NCBI RefSeq assembly: GCF_014279795.1 | Contig: NZ_CP047945.1 | Coordinates: forward strand, 2,438,572-2,502,571 | Origin: Synechococcus sp. PROS-7-1 | GTDB taxonomy: Bacteria; Cyanobacteriota; Cyanobacteriia; PCC-6307; Cyanobiaceae | Direction: 5' to 3' | DNA: 64,000 nt | In this document: positions 56,714 through 64,000 of the stretch, piece by piece | Layout of the letters: every line of letters starts with the position of its first letter | Numbering within the stretch: position 1 is the stretch's first letter | Notes under the pieces: generated by a model | Databases searched by the model: none | Seen by the model: the letters and a program-made list of their open reading frames with translations, nothing else | What the model was told of the DNA's origin: nothing | Made by a program: the position numbers and the translations under genes

Positions 56714-57837
56714 GGCTGCACCTCCTCTTGACCGTCGATTTCCAATTGGGGATAGGTGGAAATTCGACGACCCAAACCCAGGCGAGACAGCAGGTTGCGA
56801 GGGCCGTCCGTGCGGAACCAGCCGATGACGCCTTCCGGCAGTGCCGTGACCACCAAAATGAATAGTCCACCCTGAATAAACAGCCAGCTCTGAGGCATCG
56901 CCTCGCTCACCAGACTCTTGGCATACATGATCGAGACGGCGCCGAGAATGGCACCGACCAGCGTGCCGCGACCTCCTACTGCGACCCAGATCACCATTTC
57001 GATCGAAAAGGGCACCGCCATGTACTGGGGCGAAACGATCCCCGACTGCACCGTGAAGAGGGCACCGCCGATACCCGCAAGACCCCCGGCAATCGCAAAC
57101 ACAATCGTCTTGAACAGGGTGGGGTTGTAGCCGGTGAAGCGAAGCCGCGGCTCGTCATCACGGATCGCGATCAACACATCGCCGAAACGACCACGTACCA
57201 ACCAGCGCACAAACAGCCAGGCCAAGATCACGATCACAGCAGTGATCCAAAAGAACCACCGCTGCATCTCTGGAGATCCAACCATCTGGCCGAACAGCTT
57301 GGTCACATCGGTTTTAAGACCGTTGGTTCCGTTAATCAGCTTCTGCTGGCCATTGAAAAAATTGAAAAACACCAGCAAAGCCGCTTGGGTGAGGATCGAG
57401 AAGTAGACACCCTTGATGCGGTTGCGGAAGACCATGTTGCCGAGCAGCGCAGCCAACAAAGCCGGCACCAGCCAGATGGCAATCACCGTGAACAGAGGAT
57501 TGTGGAAGGGTTCCCAGAAAAAGGGCAGCCGATCCACGCCGTAAAGACTGAAGAACTCGGGGATGCCGTTGGGATGGCTGGCAGAACTATTGAGCTGGAG
57601 ATACATCGCCGCCCCATAGCCACCAAGAGCGAAAAAGATGCCCTGACCGAGGCTGAGCAATCCGGTAAAACCCCAGATCAAATCAATACCGAGGGCCACG
57701 ATCGCCAGGGAAAGGAAACGACCTAACAGGTTGAGCCGAAACACAGGAAGCACCGCTGGTGCGGCCACCACCACGGCCACGATCAGCACCCAGACGAGAA
57801 CGATTGGCCAGCGACGGCCTTGAAAGGCTTGGATCAT
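56710..57837 (-). CDS. urtC: urea ABC transporter permease UrtC
   Basis: A 375-residue LivM-like permease with about ten helices. Landmarks: FLSLAIVALGIDLIWGFTGL (residues about 42-61), LRFTGYNPTLFKTIVFAIAG (near 245) and MYAKSLVSEA. It pairs with UrtB to form the urea channel. ATG 57837 starts 4 bases after the urtB stop; an in-frame extension to 57909 would overlap urtB and is not likely. It is longer than the usual LivM by a C-terminal tail of about 35 residues. Confidence 0.95.
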   Translation of the reverse strand: MIQAFQGRRWPIVLVWVLIVAVVVAAPAVLPVFRLNLLGRFLSLAIVALGIDLIWGFTGLLSLGQGIFFALGGYGAAMYLQLNSSASHPNGIPEFFSLYGVDRLPFFWEPFHNPLFTVIAIWLVPALLAALLGNMVFRNRIKGVYFSILTQAALLVFFNFFNGQQKLINGTNGLKTDVTKLFGQMVGSPEMQRWFFWITAVIVILAWLFVRWLVRGRFGDVLIAIRDDEPRLRFTGYNPTLFKTIVFAIAGGLAGIGGALFTVQSGIVSPQYMAVPFSIEMVIWVAVGGRGTLVGAILGAVSIMYAKSLVSEAMPQSWLFIQGGLFILVVTALPEGVIGWFRTDGPRNLLSRLGLGRRISTYPQLEIDGQEEVQP

Positions 57838-57841
57838 GACG

Positions 57842-58996
57842 TCAGGCCTCCACCATGCGTCCCTTCTGCGGGAACAGACCCGCTGGACGGAACTGCAAGA
57901 AGACCACAATCAGAGCGAAGACCATCACCTGGGCCATGCTTGTGGTGGCGAAGAATTTCACCACTCCCTCCAGGGGAGCGGGCATACCAGGCCAGATCGA
58001 AAGCAACCGCCCTGCACCAATGAGATCGGTCAGCAAGCCGATGACGAATGAGGCGATCACCGTGCCAAGCAGATTGCCTACACCGCCAAGCACCACGACC
58101 ATGAAGCAGCCCACGATGTAGGAGGTCCCCACATTCGGGCCGACTGAACCGAGTAATGACACCGCCACACCAGCAACGCCAGCCAACCCCGAACCGATTC
58201 CGAAGGTGAGCACGTCGACGGTGTCGGTGGGAATACCAAGGCAATCACTCATCTCTCGGTTCTGAGTCACGGCACGAATGCGCATGCCCCAGACGCTGCG
58301 GTTGAGGAACCAGGTCACGCCGACCACGGCCACCACCGTGATCACGATGATCACCAGACGAGGCACGGGGAAGGTCAGATCGGCGAACTCCAGCCCGCCG
58401 CGCATCCATTTGGGTGCCGTTACATCCACATTGCGGGAAGTGGCACGCGCGATCCGACTGACCTGAGAAGCCAATCCATTGGCAAACACCACGCCAACAA
58501 GAGCCGAAACACCCCAGCTGCCAGCGCGCATCCAACGAGCTCGGGAGCCTTGCAACAGAGCCTTGGGAAGCAACAAGGGCAACGAAAAACCAAGCACAAG
58601 AGCAAGCACCGCACCAGCTGCCTGAGCCAGTGGCACACTGCGCACGAACTGCTGCAAGATCAAGCTGACGCCCCAGGTGGCCAACAGTGTTTCGAGGGGA
58701 TTGCCGTAGAGGCGGCGAATCACGGTGCGTTCCAAAAGGATGCCCACCACGCCACTTGTGATGAAGGCCAGCGGAATCGCCACCAGAACGTAGGTGTCAT
58801 AAATGGGCTGAAATACAGGCAGCTTGAAGATCAGCTGAACCACATAAGTGGTGTAAGCCCCAAGCATGATCAGCTCGCCATGCGCGAGATTGATCACACC
58901 CATCAGACCAAAAACGATCGCCAATCCGAGGGCAGCCACCAGGAGCACAGAGCCGATGGCCACACCGTTGAACAGGCTCTCAAATAGCAGTTGCAC
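57842..58996 (-). CDS. urtB: urea ABC transporter permease UrtB
   Basis: A 384-residue LivH-like permease. The start LLFESLFNGVAIGSVLLVAA and GLAIVFGLMGVINLAHGELI (residues 3-46) are typical of the family; so is GNPLETLLATWGVSLILQQF. An inserted region at about 150-210 (LQGSRARWMRAGSWGVSALV, then SRNVDVTAPKWMRGG) distinguishes the urea type from LivH. Its start follows the urtA gene by about 100 bases, with a hairpin between, which may lower its expression relative to urtA. Confidence 0.96.
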   Translation of the reverse strand: MQLLFESLFNGVAIGSVLLVAALGLAIVFGLMGVINLAHGELIMLGAYTTYVVQLIFKLPVFQPIYDTYVLVAIPLAFITSGVVGILLERTVIRRLYGNPLETLLATWGVSLILQQFVRSVPLAQAAGAVLALVLGFSLPLLLPKALLQGSRARWMRAGSWGVSALVGVVFANGLASQVSRIARATSRNVDVTAPKWMRGGLEFADLTFPVPRLVIIVITVVAVVGVTWFLNRSVWGMRIRAVTQNREMSDCLGIPTDTVDVLTFGIGSGLAGVAGVAVSLLGSVGPNVGTSYIVGCFMVVVLGGVGNLLGTVIASFVIGLLTDLIGAGRLLSIWPGMPAPLEGVVKFFATTSMAQVMVFALIVVFLQFRPAGLFPQKGRMVEA

Positions 58997-59032
58997 GAAA
59001 ATTGATAACTAAGCGATTAGAGCAACAGATAA

Positions 59033-59058
59033 GGAGGAATCCCAGCAGGGACTCCTCC
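59033..59058 (-). promoter_or_regulatory. hairpin between urtA and urtB
   Basis: On the minus strand GGAGGAGTCCC pairs with GGGATTCCTCC around a TGCT loop, giving eleven pairs including one G-U wobble. On the plus strand that pair would be A-C, a mismatch, so the structure suits RNA from the urt operon. Lying between the binding-protein gene and the first permease gene, it could protect urtA mRNA or end part of the transcripts. No T tract follows. Confidence 0.65.
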
Positions 59059-59093
59059 AGTAAGCATTCAGCCTTTAGGAACTCAATGAGCCA

Positions 59094-60386
59094 TCAGAGC
59101 TTGTATTTTTCACCTTTGCTGGGATCGGTCCAGTCGCAAGCAAATCCTTTGGAAGTGGGCTCGAACTGGTTCCAAGTTTGAGGGTCGATCGGAGAATCCG
59201 ATTCCTCGATGATTTTGAACTGACCATCCGAAGTGATCTCGCCGATGCGCACAATCTGGGAGATGTGGTGGTTCGGGCGAACTTCGATCGGTCCCTGGGG
59301 AGCATCGAACTTGATTCCGACCAGAGCCTCACGGACTTTGTCGTCGTCAAAGGTTCCGGCCTTCTCGACAGCTTTCTTCCATAGATAAACCATGTTGTAA
59401 GCGGACTCCTGCGGGTCAGCCACCACACGATCGTCACCGTACTTGGCCTTGAAGTCAGCAGCGAACTTCTTGGAAGCAGGAGTATCGATGGACATCATGT
59501 AGTTCCAAGCACCGTAATGGCCCTCCAGGAACTCAGGTCCAATCGTGCTGATCTCTTCCTCCGCGATGGAGTAGCTCATCACGTAGTAGCCATTGGCAGG
59601 GGTGATGCCAGCGTCCTGGATCTGCTTGAAGAAGGCGACGTTCTGGTCACCGTTGAGGGTGTTGATGATCACACCACCATCAGGCAGGGCCTCCTTGATC
59701 TTGGCGATGATCGGAGCCACCTCGGTGTTGCCCAGGGGCAGGTAGTCCTCACCGACCACTTCGCCGCCGAGCGACTTAAGTTGCTCTTTGGTGATGGTGT
59801 TAGAAGTACGGGGGAAGACGTAATCCGAACCCACAAGGAAGAAGGGCTTACCAGCGGCGGGCGAGTTCTTGTACATAAAGAACGTCGCAGGCTCCGACTG
59901 CTGGTTCGGAGTTGCACCAGTATAAAAAATATTTTTGGAACACTCCTGGCCCTCATACTGAATTGGGTAGTAAAGGAAGGCGTCCTTCGATTCGTAAACG
60001 GGAAGCATGGCCTTCCGGCTGGCCGAAGTCCAACCGCCGAAAACCACAGGCACCTTGTCCTGGTCGATCAGTTTTTTGGACTTTTCGGCAAAGGTGGGCC
60101 AATCAGAAGCACCGTCTTCAACGATGTACTCGATTTTGTACTTTTTACCATCGACCTCAACGCCACCTGCAGCGTTGATCTCATCAATGGCCATTTTCTC
60201 GGTATCCACAAGGGTGGACTCGGAAATAGCCATCGTGCCCGTGAGGGAATGAAGAATGCCAACCTTCACGGTGTCGTCGTACTCGACGCTGGAGGCTTGA
60301 TCACCACCACCACAAGCCGTGACTGTCAAGCCAAGAGAGGCCGCCGCCAGGCTGATCAAAATGCGTTTTGACAACGGTTGAGACAT
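59094..60386 (-). CDS. urtA: urea-binding lipoprotein UrtA
   Basis: The 430-residue substrate-binding protein of the urea importer. A signal ends in LTVTAC (Cys25), then the mature protein starts with VKVGILHSLTGTMAISESTL (near 41-60). VFGGWTSASRKAMLPVYE, FFLVGSDYVFPRTSNTI and the C-terminal KPxxHIxQ-like PNHHISQIVRIGEI are family marks. It is the first gene of the operon, preceded by an NtcA-type site. In cyanobacteria urtA is strongly expressed under nitrogen limitation. Confidence 0.97.
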   Translation of the reverse strand: MSQPLSKRILISLAAASLGLTVTACGGGDQASSVEYDDTVKVGILHSLTGTMAISESTLVDTEKMAIDEINAAGGVEVDGKKYKIEYIVEDGASDWPTFAEKSKKLIDQDKVPVVFGGWTSASRKAMLPVYESKDAFLYYPIQYEGQECSKNIFYTGATPNQQSEPATFFMYKNSPAAGKPFFLVGSDYVFPRTSNTITKEQLKSLGGEVVGEDYLPLGNTEVAPIIAKIKEALPDGGVIINTLNGDQNVAFFKQIQDAGITPANGYYVMSYSIAEEEISTIGPEFLEGHYGAWNYMMSIDTPASKKFAADFKAKYGDDRVVADPQESAYNMVYLWKKAVEKAGTFDDDKVREALVGIKFDAPQGPIEVRPNHHISQIVRIGEITSDGQFKIIEESDSPIDPQTWNQFEPTSKGFACDWTDPSKGEKYKL

Positions 60387-60452
60387 GGTGAATTAAGAGT
60401 GCTGACTGGTGCGTTAGCGCAACGACACTCCCAGCGAGGCGAACCTTGACCG

Positions 60453-60466
60453 GTAGCACTGGCTAC
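60453..60466 (-). promoter_or_regulatory. NtcA-type site upstream of urtA
   Basis: A perfect GTA-N8-TAC palindrome (GTAGCACTGGCTAC), the consensus for the global nitrogen regulator NtcA, centred about 73 bases before the urtA start. A clear TA-N3-T -10 box 22-23 bases downstream is not obvious. NtcA control of urtA is established in other cyanobacteria. Confidence 0.7.
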
Positions 60467-60485
60467 CAGACAGACCAATCAGCCC

Positions 60486-61109
60486 TCAAGACGAGGAAAT
60501 CGACTCAACATTTGGTAGTTGTCGCAACACAAACGCCACCACCGAATCCAGCCCCTCACCGCTGTGCAGATTGGTAAAGCACCAGGGGCGATCGCCGCGC
60601 ATGCGCAGGGTGTCGCGCTCCATCACGGCCAGGTCAGCTCCCACCAGAGGCGCCAGGTCAATCTTGTTGATCACCAGCAAATCCGACCGCGTGATCCCGG
60701 GGCCGCCCTTGCGCGGGATCTTGTCGCCTGCGGCCACGTCAATCACATAAAGACAGAGATCAACCAGCTCCGGACTGAAGCTGGCCGCCAGATTGTCGCC
60801 GCCGCTCTCAACCAACACCAGATCCAGACCTGGGAACTGAGCTTCCAACTCCGCCACCGCCGCCCTGTTGATGGAACAGTCCTCCCGTATGGCCGTGTGC
60901 GGACAGCCACCGGTCTCTACGCCGCGGATCCTTGACGGCTCCAAAGCTCCGGCGTGCGTCAAGAATTGAGCATCTTCCTGGGTGTAGATGTCATTGGTGA
61001 CCACCGCCAACTGCAGTTGATCCCGCAGTCGCCGGCAAAGCGCCTCCACAAGAGCGGTTTTGCCGGACCCCACCGGCCCAGCCACACCCAGACGTAACTT
61101 GCTCCCCAT
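60486..61109 (-). CDS. ureG: urease accessory GTPase UreG
   Basis: A 207-residue GTPase that powers nickel delivery to urease. The P-loop is [17 protein letters not shown] (residues about 8-24), the nickel-site [13 protein letters not shown] contains [18 protein letters not shown] is switch-like, and [19 protein letters not shown] is the base-recognition motif. ATG 61109 shares one base with the ureF stop (TGATG). The ureE-ureF-ureG order on the minus strand is a single unit with all junctions overlapping. Ends 99 bases before urtA start. Confidence 0.97.
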   Translation of the reverse strand: MGSKLRLGVAGPVGSGKTALVEALCRRLRDQLQLAVVTNDIYTQEDAQFLTHAGALEPSRIRGVETGGCPHTAIREDCSINRAAVAELEAQFPGLDLVLVESGGDNLAASFSPELVDLCLYVIDVAAGDKIPRKGGPGITRSDLLVINKIDLAPLVGADLAVMERDTLRMRGDRPWCFTNLHSGEGLDSVVAFVLRQLPNVESISSS

Positions 61110-61780
61110 CAGCTTCGGAATAAACGGGAATACAACTCAGCATGGGACAGCTGCGCCAGCGATGCCCCCACACCCGCTGACCATAAGGTTCGTGGATCAG
61201 CAGCGAGGAGCTCTTGGGCCTCAGCTGCGATCCGTGGCAACAGACGGTGCTGAAGCACCTGAGCCCTGGTCGGACCCAAAGGCAACAGGCGCACGGCCGC
61301 ACTGAGCTGATTGGCGACCCAGCTGTAGAGGTAGCCCTCCACCGTGTCAGCCTCCGACACCCCCAACGACAGTGCCGCCCAAGCCCATGCCGCCGGCCAA
61401 GCCAGGGGGAGTGGTTCTGTCAGTGGATGGCCCATGTCAGCCAACAGCTGCAGTAGAGACCCCCCCATCTGACGTTGTTGAGCTCGCACTTCCGCAGCTT
61501 CACGTGTGGCCAGCAGCCAACCATCCAGATCCAGCAAACGAAGTCGGGCCGACTGATCAGCGCCGTTCACCCATCGGTCCAGGTCAGCCATCAGGGTGGC
61601 GAGGGCGGCAGCCTCCAACCGCAGGGATCCTCGCTCCAGCTCGGCGCTCAACCATTGCTCGAGACCAGCCTCACTCTTCAGCGCTCCGGCCTGGATCAAG
61701 ACTTCCAACCCCTCCGAGTAACTGAACGCTCCCACCGGCAAAGCCGGGCTCACCAACTGGAGCAACGCCAGGGAGGTCAT
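61109..61780 (-). CDS. ureF: urease accessory protein UreF
   Basis: A 223-residue all-helical accessory protein that forms the UreDFG activation complex. The family start [20 protein letters not shown] (residues 6-25) is clear, as is the later [20 protein letters not shown] and [19 protein letters not shown]. The length is normal. ATGA overlap with ureE. Confidence 0.95.
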   Translation of the reverse strand: MTSLALLQLVSPALPVGAFSYSEGLEVLIQAGALKSEAGLEQWLSAELERGSLRLEAAALATLMADLDRWVNGADQSARLRLLDLDGWLLATREAAEVRAQQRQMGGSLLQLLADMGHPLTEPLPLAWPAAWAWAALSLGVSEADTVEGYLYSWVANQLSAAVRLLPLGPTRAQVLQHRLLPRIAAEAQELLAADPRTLWSAGVGASLAQLSHAELYSRLFRS

Positions 61781-62313
61781 GGCGTTTCATGGCTGTGGGC
61801 ATGGCTGTGGCTGTGGGCATGGCTGTGACCACCCCCATAAGCGCCTCCCTCCGGAACAAACGGACGCTCACAGGCACTCACATGCAAGCCACGGCTGCGC
61901 AACATCGCCTCCAGCACTGAATCCGCCAGCAACAACAAGTCCCCGTCGTGAAGCTCGAGGGCCACATGGCGGTTGCCAAGGTGATACGCCGCCTGCAGGA
62001 GCTCCAAGACTGAATCCGCCTGCACCCGCAATAACGGCTCCGGCGCCGCAATCACCACCACCTCCCAACTCCGGGATTGATCGAACAAGCGATCACCGGG
62101 CTGAAGGGCGCCCTCCCGCGGCAACTGAAGCAAAAGAGAACGTCCACAATGGCTACGGCGGCGACCACGGAGCACCGTGCGATCTTCGGCCGTGAGCGGC
62201 AATTGCAGGCGGCGGTCGGGCGGAAGATCTCCAACGGCCTCACCCACTTGGCGATGCTCCAACACGATCGGTTTGTGATCGCTCGCGTTGTCACTCATCG
62301 CGTTGTCGTCCAA
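61777..62313 (-). CDS. ureE: urease nickel metallochaperone UreE
   Basis: A 178-residue UreE. The N-terminal peptide-binding half contains VLRGRRRSHCGRSLLLQLPR (about 47-66) and the metal-binding half has AAYHLGNRHVALELHDGDL with the conserved dimer-interface His. The C-terminal tail [19 protein letters not shown] has nine histidines alternating with other residues, a nickel-binding tail. Start ATG 62313, with an ATG at 62298 as a second option. It is divergent from ureD. Confidence 0.95.
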   Translation of the reverse strand: MDDNAMSDNASDHKPIVLEHRQVGEAVGDLPPDRRLQLPLTAEDRTVLRGRRRSHCGRSLLLQLPREGALQPGDRLFDQSRSWEVVVIAAPEPLLRVQADSVLELLQAAYHLGNRHVALELHDGDLLLLADSVLEAMLRSRGLHVSACERPFVPEGGAYGGGHSHAHSHSHAHSHETP

Positions 62314-62362
62314 GGCTTCTCCGCGTTCACCCTGAGCCTGCCCAGCCGTCTGCGTTGATTTG

Positions 62363-62376
62363 GTGTTGATTGCTAC
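62363..62376. promoter_or_regulatory. NtcA-like site between ureE and ureD
   Basis: GTGTTGATTGCTAC matches the NtcA pattern GT-N10-AC, with one change from GTA-N8-TAC. It lies in the divergent gap, 35-50 bases from both starts, and would fit control of both units. No good -10 box at the usual distance is visible on either side. Confidence 0.35.
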
Positions 62377-62410
62377 AGGTCATCGCAGCTCAAGCGCCGA
62401 GCGTGGGGGA

Positions 62411-63370
62411 ATGCAACGCCTCGATCCCTGGCATGGCCGCTGCGAGCTGCGGTTTGAACACCGGCAGACCGAACGCGGCGACGCAGGCACAGTTCACCAA
62501 GGGGGCTGCAGCGCCCCGTTCAAGCTTCTGCGGGCTGAACAGGGCAAAGACGGCCGCTGTGAGCTGCCAATCCTGCATACAGCTGGAGGACTGGTGGGTG
62601 GCGACCAACTCAGCATTGCCCTGGACCTGAAAACAAACAGTCGCGGCCTGATCACCAGCGTCGCCGCGCAGAAGGTCTACGGGTCCATCGGTCGCAGCCG
62701 CCTCTACCCCGAAGGCCAATGGGCCCGTCAACAGGTGCACTGCAAACTGGCGAAGAGCAGCGATCTGGAATGGCTACCCCAGGAGCTGGTGCTTTATGCG
62801 AATGCCCTCTATGAGCAGCATCTGACGGTGCAACTACCAGCTGACGCCTCCTTTCTCAGTGCAGAAATCGTGCGGCTGGGCCGCACCGCCGCTGGAGAAA
62901 CCCTGCAGCAGGGTCGCTGGCGCTCAGCCCTGAGCATCTGCCGACGCAGTGATAAACCTCATCAAGCCGATCGCTGGGAAATCGTGGACCGGTTGGACTT
63001 GGGGGGCGACGCCCTCAACGACCAGCACGGACTGAACAAACAGCCAGTGTTCGGATCGCTGGTGTGGGCTGCACCGATGCCCTTGAGCGGCGATGCTCTG
63101 ACGCAACTGCTGGAGCTGGTCCGCAGCGATCGCGCAGGCCTTGAAGGCACGCTGCGCTGCAGCAGCTTGGATCAGGGCCTGGTGGCCCGTTATGCCGGTC
63201 CGTCCAGCCGCGATGCCCGCTTCTGGTTCAGCCGCATCTGGGCTCGCACCCGCGCCCTGCGCGCCTTGAGCAGTCCACAGATCCCAAGGGTCTGGCCTTT
63301 GCAGGAACAGCCTTTGCCGACGTCATCGTTCATAGCGAACACTGCTTGGCCCGCGGTAGGGACACACTGA
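62411..63370 (+). CDS. ureD: urease accessory protein UreD
   Basis: A 319-residue accessory protein that binds apo-urease and UreF/UreG for nickel insertion. Typical segments are HQGGCSAPFKLLRAE (near 28), LHTAGGLVGGDQLSIALDL (near 55), TSVAAQKVYGS, and LEWLPQELVLYANALYEQHL (near 118). ATG 62411 is preferred over a TTG at 62360, which lies upstream of the putative NtcA site. The ureA gene follows after 18 bases. Confidence 0.95.
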   Translation: MQRLDPWHGRCELRFEHRQTERGDAGTVHQGGCSAPFKLLRAEQGKDGRCELPILHTAGGLVGGDQLSIALDLKTNSRGLITSVAAQKVYGSIGRSRLYPEGQWARQQVHCKLAKSSDLEWLPQELVLYANALYEQHLTVQLPADASFLSAEIVRLGRTAAGETLQQGRWRSALSICRRSDKPHQADRWEIVDRLDLGGDALNDQHGLNKQPVFGSLVWAAPMPLSGDALTQLLELVRSDRAGLEGTLRCSSLDQGLVARYAGPSSRDARFWFSRIWARTRALRALSSPQIPRVWPLQEQPLPTSSFIANTAWPAVGTH

Positions 63371-63388
63371 GAACGACCGAGCCAGTCC

Positions 63389-63691
63389 ATGCATCTCAGT
63401 CCCCAGGAAAAAGACAAGCTCCTGATTGTTACCGCGGCATTACTGGCCGAACGGCGACTCAAGCGTGGCCTCAGGCTCAACCACCCCGAAGCGGTGGCTT
63501 GGCTGAGCTTCCTTGTGCTGGAGGGTGCCCGCGACGGAAAGAACGTTGCAGAGCTGATGCAGGAGGGCACGACCTGGCTGAGCCGCGAGCAAGTCATGGA
63601 CGGCATTCCCGAACTGGTTCACGAGGTGCAGATCGAAGCGGTGTTTCCCGATGGCACCAAGCTCGTGACCCTGCACGACCCAATTCGCTGA
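63389..63691 (+). CDS. ureA: urease gamma subunit UreA
   Basis: The 100-residue gamma subunit of urease: [20 protein letters not shown] (residues 2-21), [20 protein letters not shown] and [15 protein letters not shown] at the end. It is a structural subunit of the (alpha-beta-gamma)3 enzyme in the cytosol. It lies between ureD and ureB, normal spacing. Confidence 0.97.
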   Translation: MHLSPQEKDKLLIVTAALLAERRLKRGLRLNHPEAVAWLSFLVLEGARDGKNVAELMQEGTTWLSREQVMDGIPELVHEVQIEAVFPDGTKLVTLHDPIR

Positions 63692-63713
63692 CCCACCACC
63701 CTGCATCCTTGCC

Positions 63714-64000
63714 ATGGCCCCGCTGATTCCCGGTGAACTGTTGCCCGAACCCGGCGACATCGAACTTAACGCTGGCCGCCCCGTCACCACGGTGAGCGTC
63801 TCCAATAGCGGCGACCGCCCCGTGCAAGTGGGGTCCCACTTCCACTTTGCAGAAGCCAACGCTGCCCTGCGGTTCGACCGCACCGCCGCGCGCGGTCAGC
63901 GGCTCGATATCCCCGCCGGCACCGCCATCCGCTTCGAACCCGGTGACAGCCGCGACGTGAACCTGATTCCCTTCGCCGGCAATCGTCGGGTGATCGGTTT
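63714..64000 (+). CDS. ureB: urease beta subunit UreB, 5' part
   Basis: A frame open from ATG 63714 to the window edge, about 95 residues of the roughly 105-residue beta subunit. It begins [20 protein letters not shown] and shows [20 protein letters not shown], the conserved histidine-containing segment, then [20 protein letters not shown]. The 3' end and the alpha subunit gene ureC should follow outside. Confidence 0.96.
   Translation, partial: MAPLIPGELLPEPGDIELNAGRPVTTVSVSNSGDRPVQVGSHFHFAEANAALRFDRTAARGQRLDIPAGTAIRFEPGDSRDVNLIPFAGNRRVIG

Overview
The window looks like a high-GC marine picocyanobacterium of the Synechococcus/Cyanobium group. Four things suggest this: linked urea transport (urtABCDE) and urease (ureGFE/ureDAB) loci, a three-gene glucosylglycerate locus, the cyanobacteria-restricted DUF1830 family and the cyanobacterial DUF1400 hydrolase family, and dense packing with frequent 4-base ATGA/GTGA gene overlaps. 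I saw no transposase, phage gene, CRISPR array or rRNA. One tRNA (Val, anticodon UAC) is present.

Layout. 1-8.2 kb: the 3' part of ligA, a DUF389 membrane protein with a small coupled gene, a TVP38/TMEM64 protein, then a decayed ABC transporter (permease and ATPase remnants) that leads directly into a solute-binding lipoprotein gene and two MscS-type channel genes. 8.2-15.2 kb: a 1199-residue metallophosphatase/choice-of-anchor protein, then a PhnD-like lipoprotein and a histidine kinase divergent from an OmpR-type response regulator. 15.2-20.6 kb: valS, then a second lipoprotein-MscS pair paralogous to the first. 20.5-31 kb: mostly housekeeping and small genes (2OG oxygenase, SDR, Fur-family regulator, tRNA-Val, mazG, two esterase/hydrolase genes, arfB, speE-speB, a lone cyclic-nucleotide-binding domain). 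31-39 kb: gcvT, aspS, a group 2 sigma factor, dps, pyrG, queE and an M23 peptidase. 39-44 kb: a type I secretion locus (parvulin-like protein, ABC exporter with an N-terminal cNMP-like domain, HlyD adaptor). 44-50 kb: an ecotin-family inhibitor, queC, pabB-pabC and an APC-type permease. 49-55 kb: a DUF1400 hydrolase and the glucosylglycerate genes gpgP, a GH13_18 phosphorylase and gpgS. 55-64 kb: urea uptake and urease, with a perfect NtcA-type palindrome before urtA.

How the genes fit together. Urea enters through UrtABCDE and is split by urease (UreABC; UreC lies beyond the window), matured by UreDEFG, under likely nitrogen control by NtcA. The glucosylglycerate genes make and recycle a negatively charged osmolyte that cyanobacteria favour when nitrogen is short. 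The MscS channels, osmolyte genes and lipoproteins suggest attention to osmotic conditions. The phosphatase beside a PhnD-like/kinase/regulator set suggests phosphorus sensing, and it may be exported by the type I system at 39-44 kb because it has no signal peptide.

The most unusual item is the repeated pairing of a solute-binding lipoprotein with an MscS channel, translationally coupled by ATGA in both copies, with no intact ABC permease or ATPase beside either copy. It may be a ligand-responsive channel system. This is inference from gene order and sequence resemblance.
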